DNA from: Chlorokybus atmophyticus
Lineage: Eukaryota; Streptophyta; Chlorokybophyceae; Chlorokybales; Chlorokybaceae
Direction: 5' to 3'
NCBI GenBank assembly: GCA_009103225.1
Contig: RHPI01003020.1
Span: 142,867 to 206,866 of the forward strand
DNA: 64,000 bases
This document shows, piece by piece, positions 46,901 to 61,769 of this stretch. The translations under genes and the position numbers were made by a program. Position 1 is the first letter of the stretch. Every line of letters begins with the position of its first letter. A model generated the notes under the pieces. The model was not told the DNA's origin. It ran no database searches and worked only from the letters and a program-made list of their open reading frames with translations.

Positions 46901-49239
46901 GCAGCCCAAGTCGCTGGTGGCAGCCTCAGCCATTCTCGATATCAATCCACAAGCAAAAGTTAAGCATTATCAGGAGCGTATGGGTTTCGAAAAGGATGAT
47001 GTCTTCGACGATGACTTCTATGAAACATTGTCGGCCGTAGCGCTTGGTGTTGACAATCTGGCTGCTCGCCTTTGCATGGATGCCAAGTGCGTCACAATGT
47101 CAAAGCCCTTGCTCGATGGTGGGGTCTTTGGTCCCAAGGGCCATGCACAGGTTAGTGCTGATGAATGTGATACAGACTGTTACTATTATGTGTTGTCAGA
47201 TATGTTTACGGAAGGAGTCTACTACTTGTGACCGCGCTGCTGTTGCAGGTGTTTGTCCCCTTCCTGTCAGATCAGTATGCATCTTCACGGGATGCCATGG
47301 ACAAGAGCACGCAGATCTGTACATTACGCAACTTTCCCTATGCTCCTGAACACACCGTTGAGTGGGCGCGAGAGTTGTTCGAAAGCATGTTTCAACAAAG
47401 GCCCTCGGACGTGAATGCTTTCCTATCCAGGTAAGTACTTTCCTAGTAAGAGGGTATCTGCAATTGTTAATCCGTAGTCTTGACAGCAATGCTAAAACCG
47501 TGTGTGCACGCAGTCGAGACTTTTTGGAGTCACTGAAAAAGAACCCATCACAACAGTTGACAACGCTAGAAACCTTGCGAGATGCGCTTGTGCGCCACAA
47601 ACCACTCAGCTTTGCAGGTTTCAAAGCAGTTCTCACCAACTTGTGGTATGCATTCCACTCTAGCCATATGACCTGATTGTTCATGGCAGCTTGTGTGGAG
47701 TGGGCGCGTCTGCAATTCGAGGAGCTGTACGTGAATAGCATTAAGCAGCTGTTATTCAATTTCCCAGCACACATGAAGACGGTGGCTGGTGCACCATTTT
47801 GGTCCGGGACAAAGCGCACACCCAAGCCGCTGTGCTTTGACGAGAACGATGCATTGCACTTGGACTTTGTGTTGGCTGCCTCCAATTTGCAGGTACCCAG
47901 ATGATATTCAAACAGGTTGCAAGGTAGTGTCCCTGTGACTTCAGGTGGCACCAGCCAGTTTTTGCGCTGACCATGATATGCTCAATTTGTCAGCTATTAT
48001 ACATGCTTGTATGCTTCAACTCCTTTTGCAGGCTGTTGTATATGGACTGAAGGGGTGCAAGGATCGTGTGACAGTCAAAGACCTTTGCCGTAATGTAGTG
48101 GTCAGCGAGTTCAAGCCACAGGAGGGCGTGAAAATACCTGTCACGGACTCTGAGGCTCGAGCACCGCGCACGCGTGATGCAGACCCCAATGCACTGGCAG
48201 CGGTGCGTAAGATGTCCAGCTTGACACTCACAGCGCTTACTGCTGGTCTGTCTCGTCTTAAGTCAAGTGGCGTGTGCAGGCCTGTGACCGGGTGTTGAGG
48301 GAAATGCCAACGCCCACCGACCTGGTTGGATACCGGCTGCTGACTCTGGACTTTGATCTGGAAGACGACTTGCATATGGATTTTGTTGTTGCAGCTGCGC
48401 GGTTGCGCGCAGCGAATTACAGCATCACTTCAATAGATCGGCTTCAGGTGTGTCTTGTTAAGTCAACTCCCTGTCCCAATACTGCCTCTTAGCCTCTCAC
48501 TAACATCATTCTCTGTCACCCGAGTAGATCAAGCAAATAGCAGGCAACATCATCCCTACACTCCCTTCAACAACCGCTGTCGTGGCTGGCCTGATGTGCT
48601 TGGAGGTGTACAAGCTTGCACAAGGCAGAGTTCTTGATGCTTTCCGCAACAGCTACTTCAACCTTGCTCTGCCATTGTTGGTGTCCTCGCAGCCTGTTGA
48701 AGCTCAGAAGTATAAAGTACGCCATTGCAGCGTGGGCATTGTGCTCGCAGCGCTCATCCTGATTTGCTGGTTAAGTTTTGGCTACTTCATGTCCCAATGC
48801 TTTTATGCTCTGTATAGGTGAGCACACTTCATGACAAAGTTCTGGAATGGACGCTATGGGACAGATTCAATATGAGCGGTGTTGGGTTGAGCCTGGGAGA
48901 GTTCTTGAATAAGTTCAAGCAGGAGCATGGCCTGGAGGTAAGACGGCACCTTCATGTGTCCCTCAGTTTCTACGACCCATAGCGTCGTGCTGGTTGGTTG
49001 TCATGTGTGCTTGCCAACTGCAGATCACCATGATGTCTTACGGCAAAAGCCTGCTGTACGCTGAGTTTATGAGGAAAAAGATGGAGGAAAGAATGCCATG
49101 GTCGCTGGAACAGCTGATCACAAAAGTGGCCAAGACCACAGTCCCTGCTAGCGCCGCATCCGTTGCATTTTCTATTTCCTGCACTGATGCCCAGGGTGAG
49201 GACGTGGAGGTCCCAGATGTGCGTGTGCGCATCAGGTAG
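43954..49239 (+). CDS. UBA1: Ubiquitin-activating enzyme E1
   Basis: Sixteen exons in phase: 43954-44108, 44712-44800, 44907-44989, 45074-45208, 45283-45480, 45556-45618, 45693-45956, 46326-47150, 47249-47430, 47514-47617, 47690-47892, 48032-48202, 48280-48447, 48528-48716, 48818-48937, 49024-49239. They encode 1054 residues, the usual E1 length. The inactive adenylation half begins LDEEYYSRQIYALG and VLIVGARGVGVEI. The active half has YFLVGAGGLGNELLKNWALMG (ATP binding) and NLNRQFLYRPEDVKQPKS. The catalytic cysteine is in ICTLRNFP at about residue 628. NSIKQLLFNFP and FWSGTKRTPKPL belong to the second catalytic cysteine half-domain, and the C-terminus is the E2-recruiting ubiquitin-fold domain. 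It adenylates ubiquitin and passes it through a thioester to E2 enzymes in cytosol and nucleus. The sequence of the FCCH region favours UBA1 over UBA6. Intron 3 (44990-45073) is GC-AG. Confidence 0.95.
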
Positions 49240-50677
49240 CCTAGCTTAGGTCTAGCTTTGCAAGGCTGAGGTCCAGAAGTGCACTGTCAGTAGTGTGTAT
49301 TTTGTGTATAATTGCATGAAGTGGTTTCTGATGCGGCGATTGTGCCTTAGCAGCCGTCCATTTTTGGGCATGCACAGGCCATGCTTGTCACAATCAACTA
49401 ACATGAGGCAACAGGTTCTCGAAGCAGAACGTAAGTTTACTTGGGTTACGAGTTATCACAGATAGCCTTTAGGCAGTGCTTAAATAGATGTGTACATCTC
49501 AATGCGTCACCCAAGTAATGTCAATGTGTACATGGGTGGACAACGAGCATCTCGCGCACTGTCGCTTTGATGCTAGCACAAGCGCTTTACACAGGGGCTG
49601 CCGCTGCACCGGCTCAGCGGGTACGCGGCGCTGTTTTGGCAGTGTGTGGCGGCAGTACCAGCGCTGCTGAGGGCGCAGAGCCTGGCGTTGCTGGAGCGCG
49701 GAGCAGTGGCGGTGGCGGCAGCACCAGACTGGAGCCCGCTGCAGACGGGTGCTGGCGTCTGAGGTGGATGTCGCCTTGGCTGCAACGGGTGGCTAAACTC
49801 TAGCCAGAGTGGCACTGCATGCCAACGACAGGTCGGTTGTGACTGGTGCTGGGTTGTTATTGTGCCGTGGGTAGATAGGTATGGTCGGGCTGTGAGGAAC
49901 CTCGTGCATGTAGTTTGTGACATTAGTGTGAGAGCGAGATCATGCACAAGGTGCATTCCATCCTTGCGCTATCCTCATCGATGATACGAGCTGCAGGGGC
50001 ACACAATTCCCTTTCGCATTTCCGGTGCATTAGCCATGGCAATAACAGCCGCCACCAATGACTGCGTTGGCTGGTGTGCTTGCTGTGGCTACGATGGCTG
50101 ATGTGGTCGACATGACTCATTTTCATTTAAAAATCAGCATAGTGCATTATGAGTATAAAGTTTCTACCTGCACATGCGTGCAAAAAAAATGTTTGATTGC
50201 CATGCATGCATGTCCAACAGAGTAGGTGAGTAGTTAAATGCTTAGTAAGTAGAGTAGCAGTAGGATAGCCCGGTGGTATTATACATGAAAGCATGGTGAA
50301 TGCTGTGTGCTGTACATTTGATGAGGTGGGGTACGCCATGTGACTTGCATATGCACGATTCACCTTGGGTTTTACATGTACTCAGAGTCTGGGTTCACGT
50401 CAATGCTCGTGCGCATGAGATAACCACGTTGTCAAGTGTGAATGGCGGAGCAAAGGCCTGCAATATTGTTGCGTTACGCAACTAGTGAGGGCTTCGACTA
50501 CGATCTTAGAGATCAATATGAGGGCGGTGGTGGCAGCAGGAACAGTTATTGCACATGTGGTAAATGTGTAATGATCGTTGTTGCGGCACGTGTGTCACGT
50601 TGTGCTTATGTTTACTGCATGTACTATGCATGGGCAATTGCATTTTGCACTTTGTGTGCAGCATAGCACACCACTAC
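49240..50677. other. Intergenic with a GC-rich open island
   Basis: 1.4 kb after UBA1. A GC-rich stretch at 49580-49800 is open in two plus-strand frames (one ends in a stop at about 49758, the other at 49803) and looks exon-like, but no partner exons were found. A short frame from ATG 50442 is followed by a GTAAAT donor, equally unsupported. Confidence 0.5.
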
Positions 50678-51203
50678 TGTAACGGGAAGTTACATTAAAT
50701 TACCACAAATCGACCATAAAAGCACCAAGTCTTTTGTGGTCGAGTGGGCTGTGACATTGGTATCGGAGCTTGAGACCCGGGTTCGATTCCTGCCTTGCAC
50801 ACGAATTCCGCGGTCGTTGTTTCTCGATCTAATAATCGTAAATGGTCACTTTATGAGTGCCATCATCGATGGGTCGCGACTTGCCTAATGGCAGTCGCGC
50901 CGAACTGACCAGTTCAGTCGGCGCGGCAGTGCGCGACCTGCCTGTCGCGATGCGACCTGTGGGGCCGGCAGCGGTGCGCTATGCGCGCGTTGACCGGTAT
51001 GGGCCTAAAATTAGCCAGTCCTTGGCGTTGGGACCGGTGACCGACCCTAGCAAACCCCTGGGATGATTCCCCAGCTGAGCGTGAGCAGCTGCCGAGGACG
51101 TCAGCGTTCTTAAGTGGGGGGGAATGTAACGGGAAGGTACATTAAATTACCACAAATCGACCATAAAAGCACCAAGTCTTTTGTGGTCGAGTGGGCTGTG
51201 ACA
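50678..51203 (+). mobile_element. TRIM-type miniature LTR retrotransposon, copy 2 (near-intact)
   Basis: Two 79-bp terminal repeats, 50678-50756 and 51125-51203, run TGTAACGGG...GGCTGTGACA and differ at one base. The target-site duplication is ACTAC (50673-50677 and 51204-51208). The primer-binding site TGGTATCGGAGC (50758-50769) differs by one base from the sequence complementary to the 3' end of initiator tRNA-Met. The polypurine tract AAGTGGGGGGGAA ends at 51124. Internal sequence (370 bp) lacks any retroelement protein, so the element depends on an autonomous partner. Near-identical LTRs point to a recent insertion. Confidence 0.93.
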
Positions 51204-51208
51204 ACTAC

Positions 51209-52444
51209 TGCTGCGCTTCTCCCTTTACCCCTGCTCGCCTTGCTACTATGCTTGCTACTCTTTAAATCTTGACTGTCGCCTATGTGCATGTGTGCTTTAA
51301 GCCTGTTGGTTAAGCTTGCTAATTGCCACTATTGCCTACAACCCCGCCCCACTTGCATTTGGAGCACATAGTGTTGCACGCGGTTGATTGCATAAATGTG
51401 GTCGTATCCTGTTTGCTAGCCTTGTGCTTGCTGTTTGTGAATGTTGTGTTACTGTCTTATGCATATTCGTGACTCATACCTTACACAGGCAGGGCCTGCA
51501 GTGCAACGACGCTGTGTGCAAGCCGCAGCTGCCATTAACTACCGGTAGGCTCTTCTCCTTGTATTTATAAAGTTTGGAGAGCTTCTCCATGAAGCCCACT
51601 TCGCCACATGAAGCGACGACATAAATCTGCCCCGGATTCCATGAAGGGACGGACGCTGCTAGCCACAAAGCAGGCCAGTCCTAACCGCGAGTTTCACCTC
51701 ACTGGGACCTCAGCCGTGGAATGCAGCCCCCACATCTTGGATTGTCATCACGCAGAACACAAAACGTACCATTTTCTGCTCGTTTCATGCACTCACCATG
51801 TAGCATGGTCCATTTCTGCATGAGATTGCATCAGAAGGTAGAGTTTCGGCCTTGATGTGGCCTCAGGATTCCGTTTGTTCGGCGCTCAAGTGTTGATGTG
51901 AAGCCGCCGCTGATGAAACGTGACATGTGTGACAGTGTGCGATCTGACCGCAGGAAATGCCATAACATATTAATCGACGACCGAGGCTAGGTTACATATA
52001 CCGTCGTCTGCCCGCAGTTTTAACCGTAAAGTCACGCGCGGTCACGCCCAAGTCCCGTCAATGCGTTACGCAAGCTAGCCGGTTACGCTGCAAGCTTCTG
52101 TCGACCGACGTTATGTTTTTGAAAAACACCTGTTAGGTAATAGACCGCGCGTCACGCATGTGCTAAGCGTATCCATATAATGGCGAATCTCTGCCGGTTA
52201 AAGTCTTATTTCGGTTAGTTCTCCGTTTGGTGACGAGCCCAGTTGACCTGGCTGATATGCAAAAATTGACTTAATGTCAGCCTGGCTATAGGCAATCTTG
52301 GTCAGACGGAGGCGGAGGCGGAGGCGGCGAGGTGAGCGGCGTCGGCCTCAGTGTCGTCGGGGTGAGGGTTGTCCGCTTGTAAGGCAGCCGTTGCAGCACA
52401 AGCTTGGGCAGGTCGGCGAGTTGAGTGGCGGAAAGCTCACTTGG
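51209..52444. other. Intergenic, no gene seen
   Basis: 1.2 kb between TRIM copy 2 and the TRPC4AP-like promoter. 52295-52330 has a GGCGGA repeat. No coding signal. Confidence 0.6.
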
Positions 52445-52499
52445 CTAGGGTTTGCTCACCGCCCCTGCGTGGAGTTTGACTCTGCCGAAATTAGGGTTT
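52445..52499 (+). promoter_or_regulatory. Telo-box-like motifs before TRPC4AP-like gene
   Basis: CTAGGGTTT (52445-52453) and TTAGGGTTT (52491-52499), 71-125 bp before the ATG at 52570. Confidence 0.5.
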
Positions 52500-52569
52500 C
52501 TGGCCTGCGGCCCAGGAGGGCGGCGGCGGCAGCAGTAGCAGCAGGCTGCGAGCCTGTGTGCGCTGTGTA

Positions 52570-55500
52570 ATGTCAGCCGCCACCGCCGCCGCGGCCAGGG
52601 GCTCTTCATCCGTGCTGTCCGCTGTTCTAAGCGCGCAAGTCAGCGGGCGGGGGTGCAGGTCTCTGCGGGCTTTGCCTCGTGCCACATATGCACGCCTCAA
52701 CAAGGAGTATCATGGCATGGCAGGTATGATGACTGCGATGGCGCGTGCCCTGCAAATTGTATGCTGAATTTATTTACACACTTTTGACAAGGACCCTTCA
52801 CATGCATCGTGTCGTTGCAATCTGCGTAGCCAGATGCTTTGTGCATCATGCTGAAATCTTGACTGACAAGGTCCTCACTGCTGTGCTTTTGTGGTATGCA
52901 CCGCACGGTGTGTTTTGCATGCTTGGGAATGCCGCACGTTGATTGGTTTGTTCAATCGCAGCATATGGACTATACCTCCAAGAGTGTTCTCGAGCTTACA
53001 TGCACTTGAGGAACCTTGCAGTCACATTGCTTACAGAGATGTATGTCAGCAGTGATATGGTGCTTATGGGCGCAGAACGTCATCGCACCATGCCATGCCC
53101 TCCAACATGGTTCCCAATGCCAGCATCTTCTTGTCTTACACTGCAGTTTGTTTTGTACGCAGCATTGGTCTCGGAGTTGGAGGAGACCTTTTTGTTGAAT
53201 GACTTGTCCACGTGCAAAGCCGTTTTGTCAAATGTGTCCCGCAAGACTTGCGAGCTTACCAACGTCAGGCATGCCAGCAATAGAGAAGCCTTCGTCTTAT
53301 TTGGTGGGCCTGAGTTGCTGCTTCGGATCGTGCGATCTTCGTTTTGTAGAAGAAACAAGATTTTCGATGAGGCGTTGCAGGTATGCAAGCGCAACCTTGG
53401 CTCAGTTACTACACGGGCACGCTTGCCCAATGTCATTGTCTGCGGCATTGCTGTGTGTTGGGTCACTGCAATCTGCTGCAAATTGTCAACATATGTGCAT
53501 GCATTGGCATTGGTGACGTGTGTAGCGCTGTGTGTAGCCAGAAGCAGACACTTCAGTGTCCGTGACAACATGCATTGGGACTGAGTCGTCTCAGTAGCAT
53601 GTGTTCTTTTGCAATATGCCAGGCTCACGCAGTTGGAGTTGCGCTGCCTTCGACTAGAACTATGTTAGCATCTGACCTAGTTGTGGTTTCTGTTGCAGGT
53701 TGATGTCATGGTGGAGAACTTGTGGGCTGTTAGAAACGACTGCTTAGCCATCTTGCGAGAACTGTGCTTTACAACGCCATTCTTTTCCGAGAGTCTGTCA
53801 TCCCATGGTGACTTTATTGTCCATTTATTCACTCTCATGCGCAATAAGCACACCTTTGACAATGCTGTGGGCCTCGCTGAGGAGATTCTTGCTGTCCGAG
53901 AAGAGACCTTCAACTTATCGGATGTCGCCGGCTTTGCTGCTCTCATCCGCTCGTTCTCTTCGCGCCAGCTGGCGTTCTTTTGCCGCGTTCTCGCACTGGT
54001 TGTGTTTGAACCCGAGGATAGGTCGGGTGCCAGCGACTTTGCGATGCACAGGAGTTCGCAAAGTGATGCTGAAGCATCACAACCTAGCACTTCGGAGCCG
54101 TCTTCTGCACCTTCACCATTTGCACCACCGTCAACTTCGTCTTCCTCTTCGCGCACAGGCATTTGCAGAGGTGCAGATGCCAACCACTCCGTGTTGTTGC
54201 AAGTCCCGGAGCTCTTACCCCGTCTCGTGAAGCTGCTGCGCACGGCGCCCAGTGCGCAGGTGAGGCCTGTGCGCCTGTAAGACTATGTCCTGTTGGCGGC
54301 AAAGTGTTGCTGTGGTTTCAACTTTTTTCTGTTTGCTCAGTCATTGCTTGCGCAGGGCAATCATCTGTTATCTCATCTACCCATCACTCCGGAGATGCTA
54401 CCGTTTTTGGTGAGCTTGCGTGATCGAGATGACTGGGAGGACAACATGGACGATGGAACAGTGACTGAGGCGGCTGCCGGCAGCGATGGCACCGTTGATG
54501 TCGGGACCACCACTGAGCAGCGGCCGGTATTGTCTCTCAAAGCCTTGACGCTGGCCACGCACCAAGTAGAGGTGCTGTTTGTGCTGTGCGCCCTGCTGGG
54601 AGGCAAATGTAAAGGCCAAGTCCAGGACGTCCTTGCCAAGCTTGGTCTCATTCCCGCCTTGAATAAGATGTTTGACCGCATGGACTGGGGTGTGGCGCCA
54701 CCCCGCCCGCCCACTCCACATGGCATGCACGGCCCTGGCTGCGCTTGCAACCCGGAGTCCGCTCTCAAGATTCAATACCTGAGGTTGATACACAACTTCT
54801 GCGACAGGGATAGCAGCAACACCAACAACAAGCAGCTGCTCCTGTCGGAAGATGAAAGGCGTACGCGCCGGTCTCTACCCGAGGCCGGCGCACCGCTGTC
54901 TCCCTTCTTTGTCTCCTCCGATCCTGCAATAGCCTCTGCACAACCTACACCAGGACTCATGACCAAGATACTTAAAGTGTTGATGAAGGAACCGGTTGAC
55001 TCTGCATACCGCTTTTGGCTTGCGAGCTGCGTGGAAGCCTTCTTGAGAGGTTCGTCGCCAGATCACCAGGAGTTTGTTGCCTCCTCTGGTCTAATTGAAC
55101 ATCTTCTTGGAGAAATTTTGCGCTCTGGCTTTAAATGCGCAGCAGGCCTGCAAGTGGACTTTGACTTGCTTGGAGAGCTTCTCAAGTGCAACTCTCAGAT
55201 GTTTGGCGTGTTCAACGACATGCTTGAAGGCGAACGGTTCGACCGCTTTGTCGAAGTGATTGTCACCCACCTGATCGATTCGAATGTGTTCCTGCGCTCC
55301 GTGGTGCTATCAATACATAATGAATGCTGCGCTGTGCAACATGATGAAGTGCAGCTACAGCTGCATGGTTGGCCAGCTGGTCCAAGCAACCGGCATCAAT
55401 TAGCAATGCATCAGCATCATGATGCGGCGCCTCAGTTGCTGTCACCCACCTCTCCAACTTGCTTCAGTCCCGGAGGCAGGAGGCCTGCCGGCAGGCGCGC

Positions 55501-56166
55501 TGCTAACCTTGGCAAGATTGCAGAGTTTGTCGAGTCCAACTGCGTGAGGTTGCTGCGGGACCTGATGACGGCCATACACATCGGGGACGTGAATCAGGAG
55601 AACATCTGTGTGCTGAACACGGCGCTGATTTTCCTCATTTTTGCTGAGAGGCACGGCCAGCTGGCTCTTTACCTGCACGTGTTGAGGAGTTTGGACTCGG
55701 GAGGCTATGCCACCGGCAACTTCCGCGCACTTCTGGAGTTCTGGCAAACATACTACCAGACAAGGGGGCGTGATTGCGTGTCACTGGAGTTCTCATCAAC
55801 GATATCCTTCTCAGAATGGTACGTTGCCTCAGGGTGTGCATGTTGATCTGGCTTGCTTCTCCAAAGTCACCAGATTCAGACGCTAACTGAGTTGTATTAT
55901 GTGTCGCAGGCTGAGGGTGGTGTCTCTGTTGTTGGGGCCAGCTGATTCCCCCGTGTCATTGTCTTATCTGGGCCCTACATCGCATCATTGCACGTACAGG
56001 GCCGATTTGCCGGTGAGGCGTTGCTAGTGGGTTTAGGTAGATTGTGTTTGCTAGCGATTAGTCTGTTGTGAGATAACAGGCTCCTCATTCATGCTTTATA
56101 CAGGAGTCCCCGCGGCATGCACCTCGCTGCCGGGGCTCCTCCCCCCAAGTTGGGTTGCTGATTTAG
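52570..56166 (+). CDS. TRPC4AP-like protein (DUF3689 type), candidate CUL4-DDB1 substrate receptor
   Basis: Seven exons in phase, 52570-52723, 52962-53059, 53147-53380, 53699-54259, 54341-55818, 55910-56012 and 56104-56166, encode 896 residues; animal TRPC4AP has about 800. Landmarks in order: LLNDLSTCKAVLSNVSRKT, NREAFVLFGGPELLLRIV, LAILRELCFTTPFF, then HQVEVLFVLCALLGGKCKGQ, HGPGCACNPESALKIQYLRL followed by IHNFCDRD, and an ARM-like helical C-terminal half (FWLASCVEAFLRG; NVFLRSVVLSIHNE). These are what I recall of the TRPC4AP/TRUSS family. The human protein is a DDB1-CUL4 adaptor that targets proteins for ubiquitination and also binds TNF receptor and TRPC channels; the channel link is animal-specific. 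Ser/Thr-rich insert at about 285-310 is lineage-specific. The large fifth exon (1478 nt) holds most of the domain. Telo-boxes precede the start. Confidence 0.8.
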
Positions 56167-57058
56167 GCAAGCTGGTTGTGGGATCCGGGTGTTGTGGGCT
56201 CTGTCATGGTAGTGGCATTGTCTTCGCTGCTATGTCACATTTGTCTGACTGGTTATACAGTCGGAACTGTGTGCATACTGAAATAGTGTGCCCAGCATTT
56301 GCATTGAAACACCTTTACTGTCAGATGGTTGTTTATTCAGGCCTTGTAGTATTGAAGGGTTTGCGCACGGACAGCAAAGTTGTGTGTGCGTCGGCATCTT
56401 CGCGAAAGTCATTACTTCAATTTGTCAGTAGGTAGCCTCGCTTCCTCGCGACAATGCGGTCTTACGTTGTGGTGGGCCTGCAACAGATTGGTGAGTGTGA
56501 TGTGACCGTGGACTTTGTTGTGTCTATCAGTCAGTTTGCTGTTGCATGCTTAAGTAGCGGGGTGCGGAAGACAAGAAGCCTATATACAATAGTGGTGTTC
56601 TTGAATTGTAACAACCTGGACATGGCTTACTCCGTGGTCAACAGTTATTGGTAGTCGAGAGGGGCTCGTTGGCTAGCGATGAGGTGAAATCGGCTCGTCG
56701 TAACGAGGCAATTGTGTAATGTACAAAAGATGTTATGCCTCATATGCTGCATGCAAGGGGTGTCATGCATCACCACACATACAGTGATATTCACCAACCA
56801 GACATAGCAAGCAAAGTCTCATATAATTCACCGCCGGGCTATACTATGTACACTACTACCACACTACTCGCCTTCCCCATTAGTCATACAAGAATGCACG
56901 TGTCCCAGTCACCTGGACAATGGCGCAAAGTTAGCGGCCAGCCCTTGAACTCCAGCAATCAGCAGGACTCCCTTCCCCTCCACACCGCCACCTCCGCCCA
57001 CGCTGCACTCGCCTGCAATGCACTGCAATTGCTGCCGCCAGGCAGCATTGCTTACACG

Positions 57059-57074
57059 TTAGGGTTAGGGTTAG
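57059..57074 (+). repeat. Interstitial telomere-like repeat
   Basis: TTAGGGTTAGGGTTAG, two and a half TTAGGG units. Confidence 0.8.
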
Positions 57075-57904
57075 CTGACATGCACCACGTCAGCATGAAC
57101 TCGCCTGTCATCGCTGTGTGTGCCACTTCCCTGACATTGGCAATGGGAGTTACTCCCCATGTGCTTTCCACAACTCGTACGTGGTCTTTATCCTGCTCCC
57201 GCAGCTGGAGACCGTGCCTGTGCGGCGTGGTGCGCAGTTGAAGTTAAAAGACTACTTATGCATGCGTGGTCAGTATACATAAGTCCGGAATGCACCAATG
57301 CAGCATGCACCAAGTGTCTTGCACACATTCATGTTGCAACCAAGCGTGACATGCACACAAATACACGGTACCATACCCCTCATATACACACACACACTCT
57401 CACCTCACTCACATAGATGTTCTTTCGCACATGCGCATGCTATATATATGTACTACTGAGCAGCGACTACCATTGTTGTATGTACACATGGTTAGAAGGT
57501 GCAACTCCACCTCATAGGTAAGTGAGATTTACGTTCTTTTGTGCACTTCATGGTTGAGTTGAGCCATAGCTACCTGCTGCCAACCGCCTGCCCCATTGCC
57601 ATTGCATTGCATAGCACATATCAGCATTTGGGGGTAGCGCGTAGGTGGCCTCGTGTGTAATAGTTTCTGCCTCTACTTGTTGTGCCTGCTCTGCTTGCCC
57701 TGCAATGCATTTCTGTCTATGCACGCATGTTTGCATGACATACCACGATCTGTACCTTATACTTACAAATATGGTAGGTGAGGTGAGCACTGTGTCAGAA
57801 GCAGCGGGACTGCCCACGCAGACATTCGTTCGTGTGTACATACTGCATGCTGCATTTGCTGGCTTTGCAAGTGAGGTGTGGCTTGTGAGAAGGGTGACAA
57901 CGCG

Positions 57905-57950
57905 TGTGTGGGTGGGTGGGTATGTGGGTTGGTGGGGGGGTGGGGGGCAC
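57905..57950 (+). repeat. G-rich tract, quadruplex candidate
   Basis: GTGGGTGGGTGGGTATGTGGG followed by longer G runs: at least four GGG tracts within 25 bases. Confidence 0.6.
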
Positions 57951-59380
57951 ATGCTAGTTGAGCGCGCTTGTCTTGGGCATATGCGGTTAGGCTGAGTGTG
58001 TGAAATTGCAAACCCTAGTGGCCTAGGCTAGCGCAGTTGTTCTCTCCCACACTGCCCTGCTGGGCTTCCTTGCATGACAAACCGCTGTCATTCCGAACAG
58101 CAAGCGGCTCTTATCACAGCCGTTGAGGGCCATGCATATCTTGCTGGCTATGGTGGCGATATAGCACGGCATAGCACGGCATTCAAGTATAGCACAGACC
58201 TAATGCACACCATTTACCCATATGCGCAAAAGCTGCAAGGGAAAATACGCTTATTTAAGTCAGCCTGCACTTGTATGCCATGGACATCTCCACCATGCCA
58301 TCATCGTCAGGCTTGCAACCAACATACCCAACCACCGGACCCACTTGCTAATGACGCGGCACTCGCATGGCGTGACGTGTGGGTGTGCGTCTAGAGTTGT
58401 GTGTGATGTGTGTGGTTAGGCATGGTGGCAGCACTGACAGCCAACACTTGCATGTCAAATGGTGATTAAGGAAGTTGTTCAACCACCCGGCTCAGGATCA
58501 TCATGCTACGAACGCCAGCTCACTGCTAGCGCTAGCAGCAACCTACCTCCACCATCAGTCATGCACGCATGCCTGTTATACAGATCACTACCTGTACACA
58601 CGCCAAGCCTGTCAGTTTTTCATCTCCCACAGGTTCACATGCGCACATGCAACCCAACAAGACAGAACAGGACGCCCTCTCGCCGCCTCTCTCCATCCTC
58701 CTCCATCTCCGCCCCACATATTCTGCCTCTTCCTCCCGTACGTGCCTTACTAATTCTGCATAACTCATACCTTTTACAGCATGCAGCAATCCTCGTGCAC
58801 TGCCAGCGTCAGCAGTGCATGCTGCGGTGCGGGCTGGTCCTTGTTGCTAAGTGTGTCGGCTGTTCGTCACGCACGGGTAAGCTGCATCACAGTAGAGCCA
58901 GACCACACTATCATGTACCAATGCACATGATGACCATGCTATGAACAGCGCTGATGTGGACATCAGCATGTCCACTTTGGGCACTACGCACGTTATGGGC
59001 AAAGCCCTCGTACAGTTCTGCACAGTGTTGTACAACGCTCGCCTTAGATCATTGGGTAATGCACGCAGCGCTCTTTGACTTGTGCACAAAATTGCATCTT
59101 GGCAGTACCAAAAAAAGAGATGCTGGTGGTGCTGCTGCTGCTGATGCGATGCATAAACTCTCACGAGAAGCTCCGTACTGTCGAACGTTGTCGGATCTTG
59201 TGCTGTGGCCCACACCATGTGGGGCCTACCAGTACACTGCACATCGCGCAAAATGGTACACAAAAGAATGACACCTAGCAAGTAGAGAAGATGAGCAGCA
59301 TGTTGCCTTCTTTACAAGGGCATCAGTCACACGTTTGGGTCCTGCCAGTACAGTTTCTCCCAGAAGTCCTTCCAACACTG

Positions 59381-61769
<2,389 letters not shown>

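Larger units (their letters stand above)
56167..59380. other. Intergenic, 3.2 kb, no supported gene
   Basis: Contains an interstitial telomere-like run (57059-57074), a G-rich stretch (57905-57950) and AC/GT simple repeats (57380-57410). Short frames on both strands show no splice-consistent or family-like structure. Confidence 0.6.

Noticed and set aside
56735-57241. 168-codon plus-strand frame with telomere-like codons
   Set aside because: No splice context, no homology recognised, low-complexity composition.
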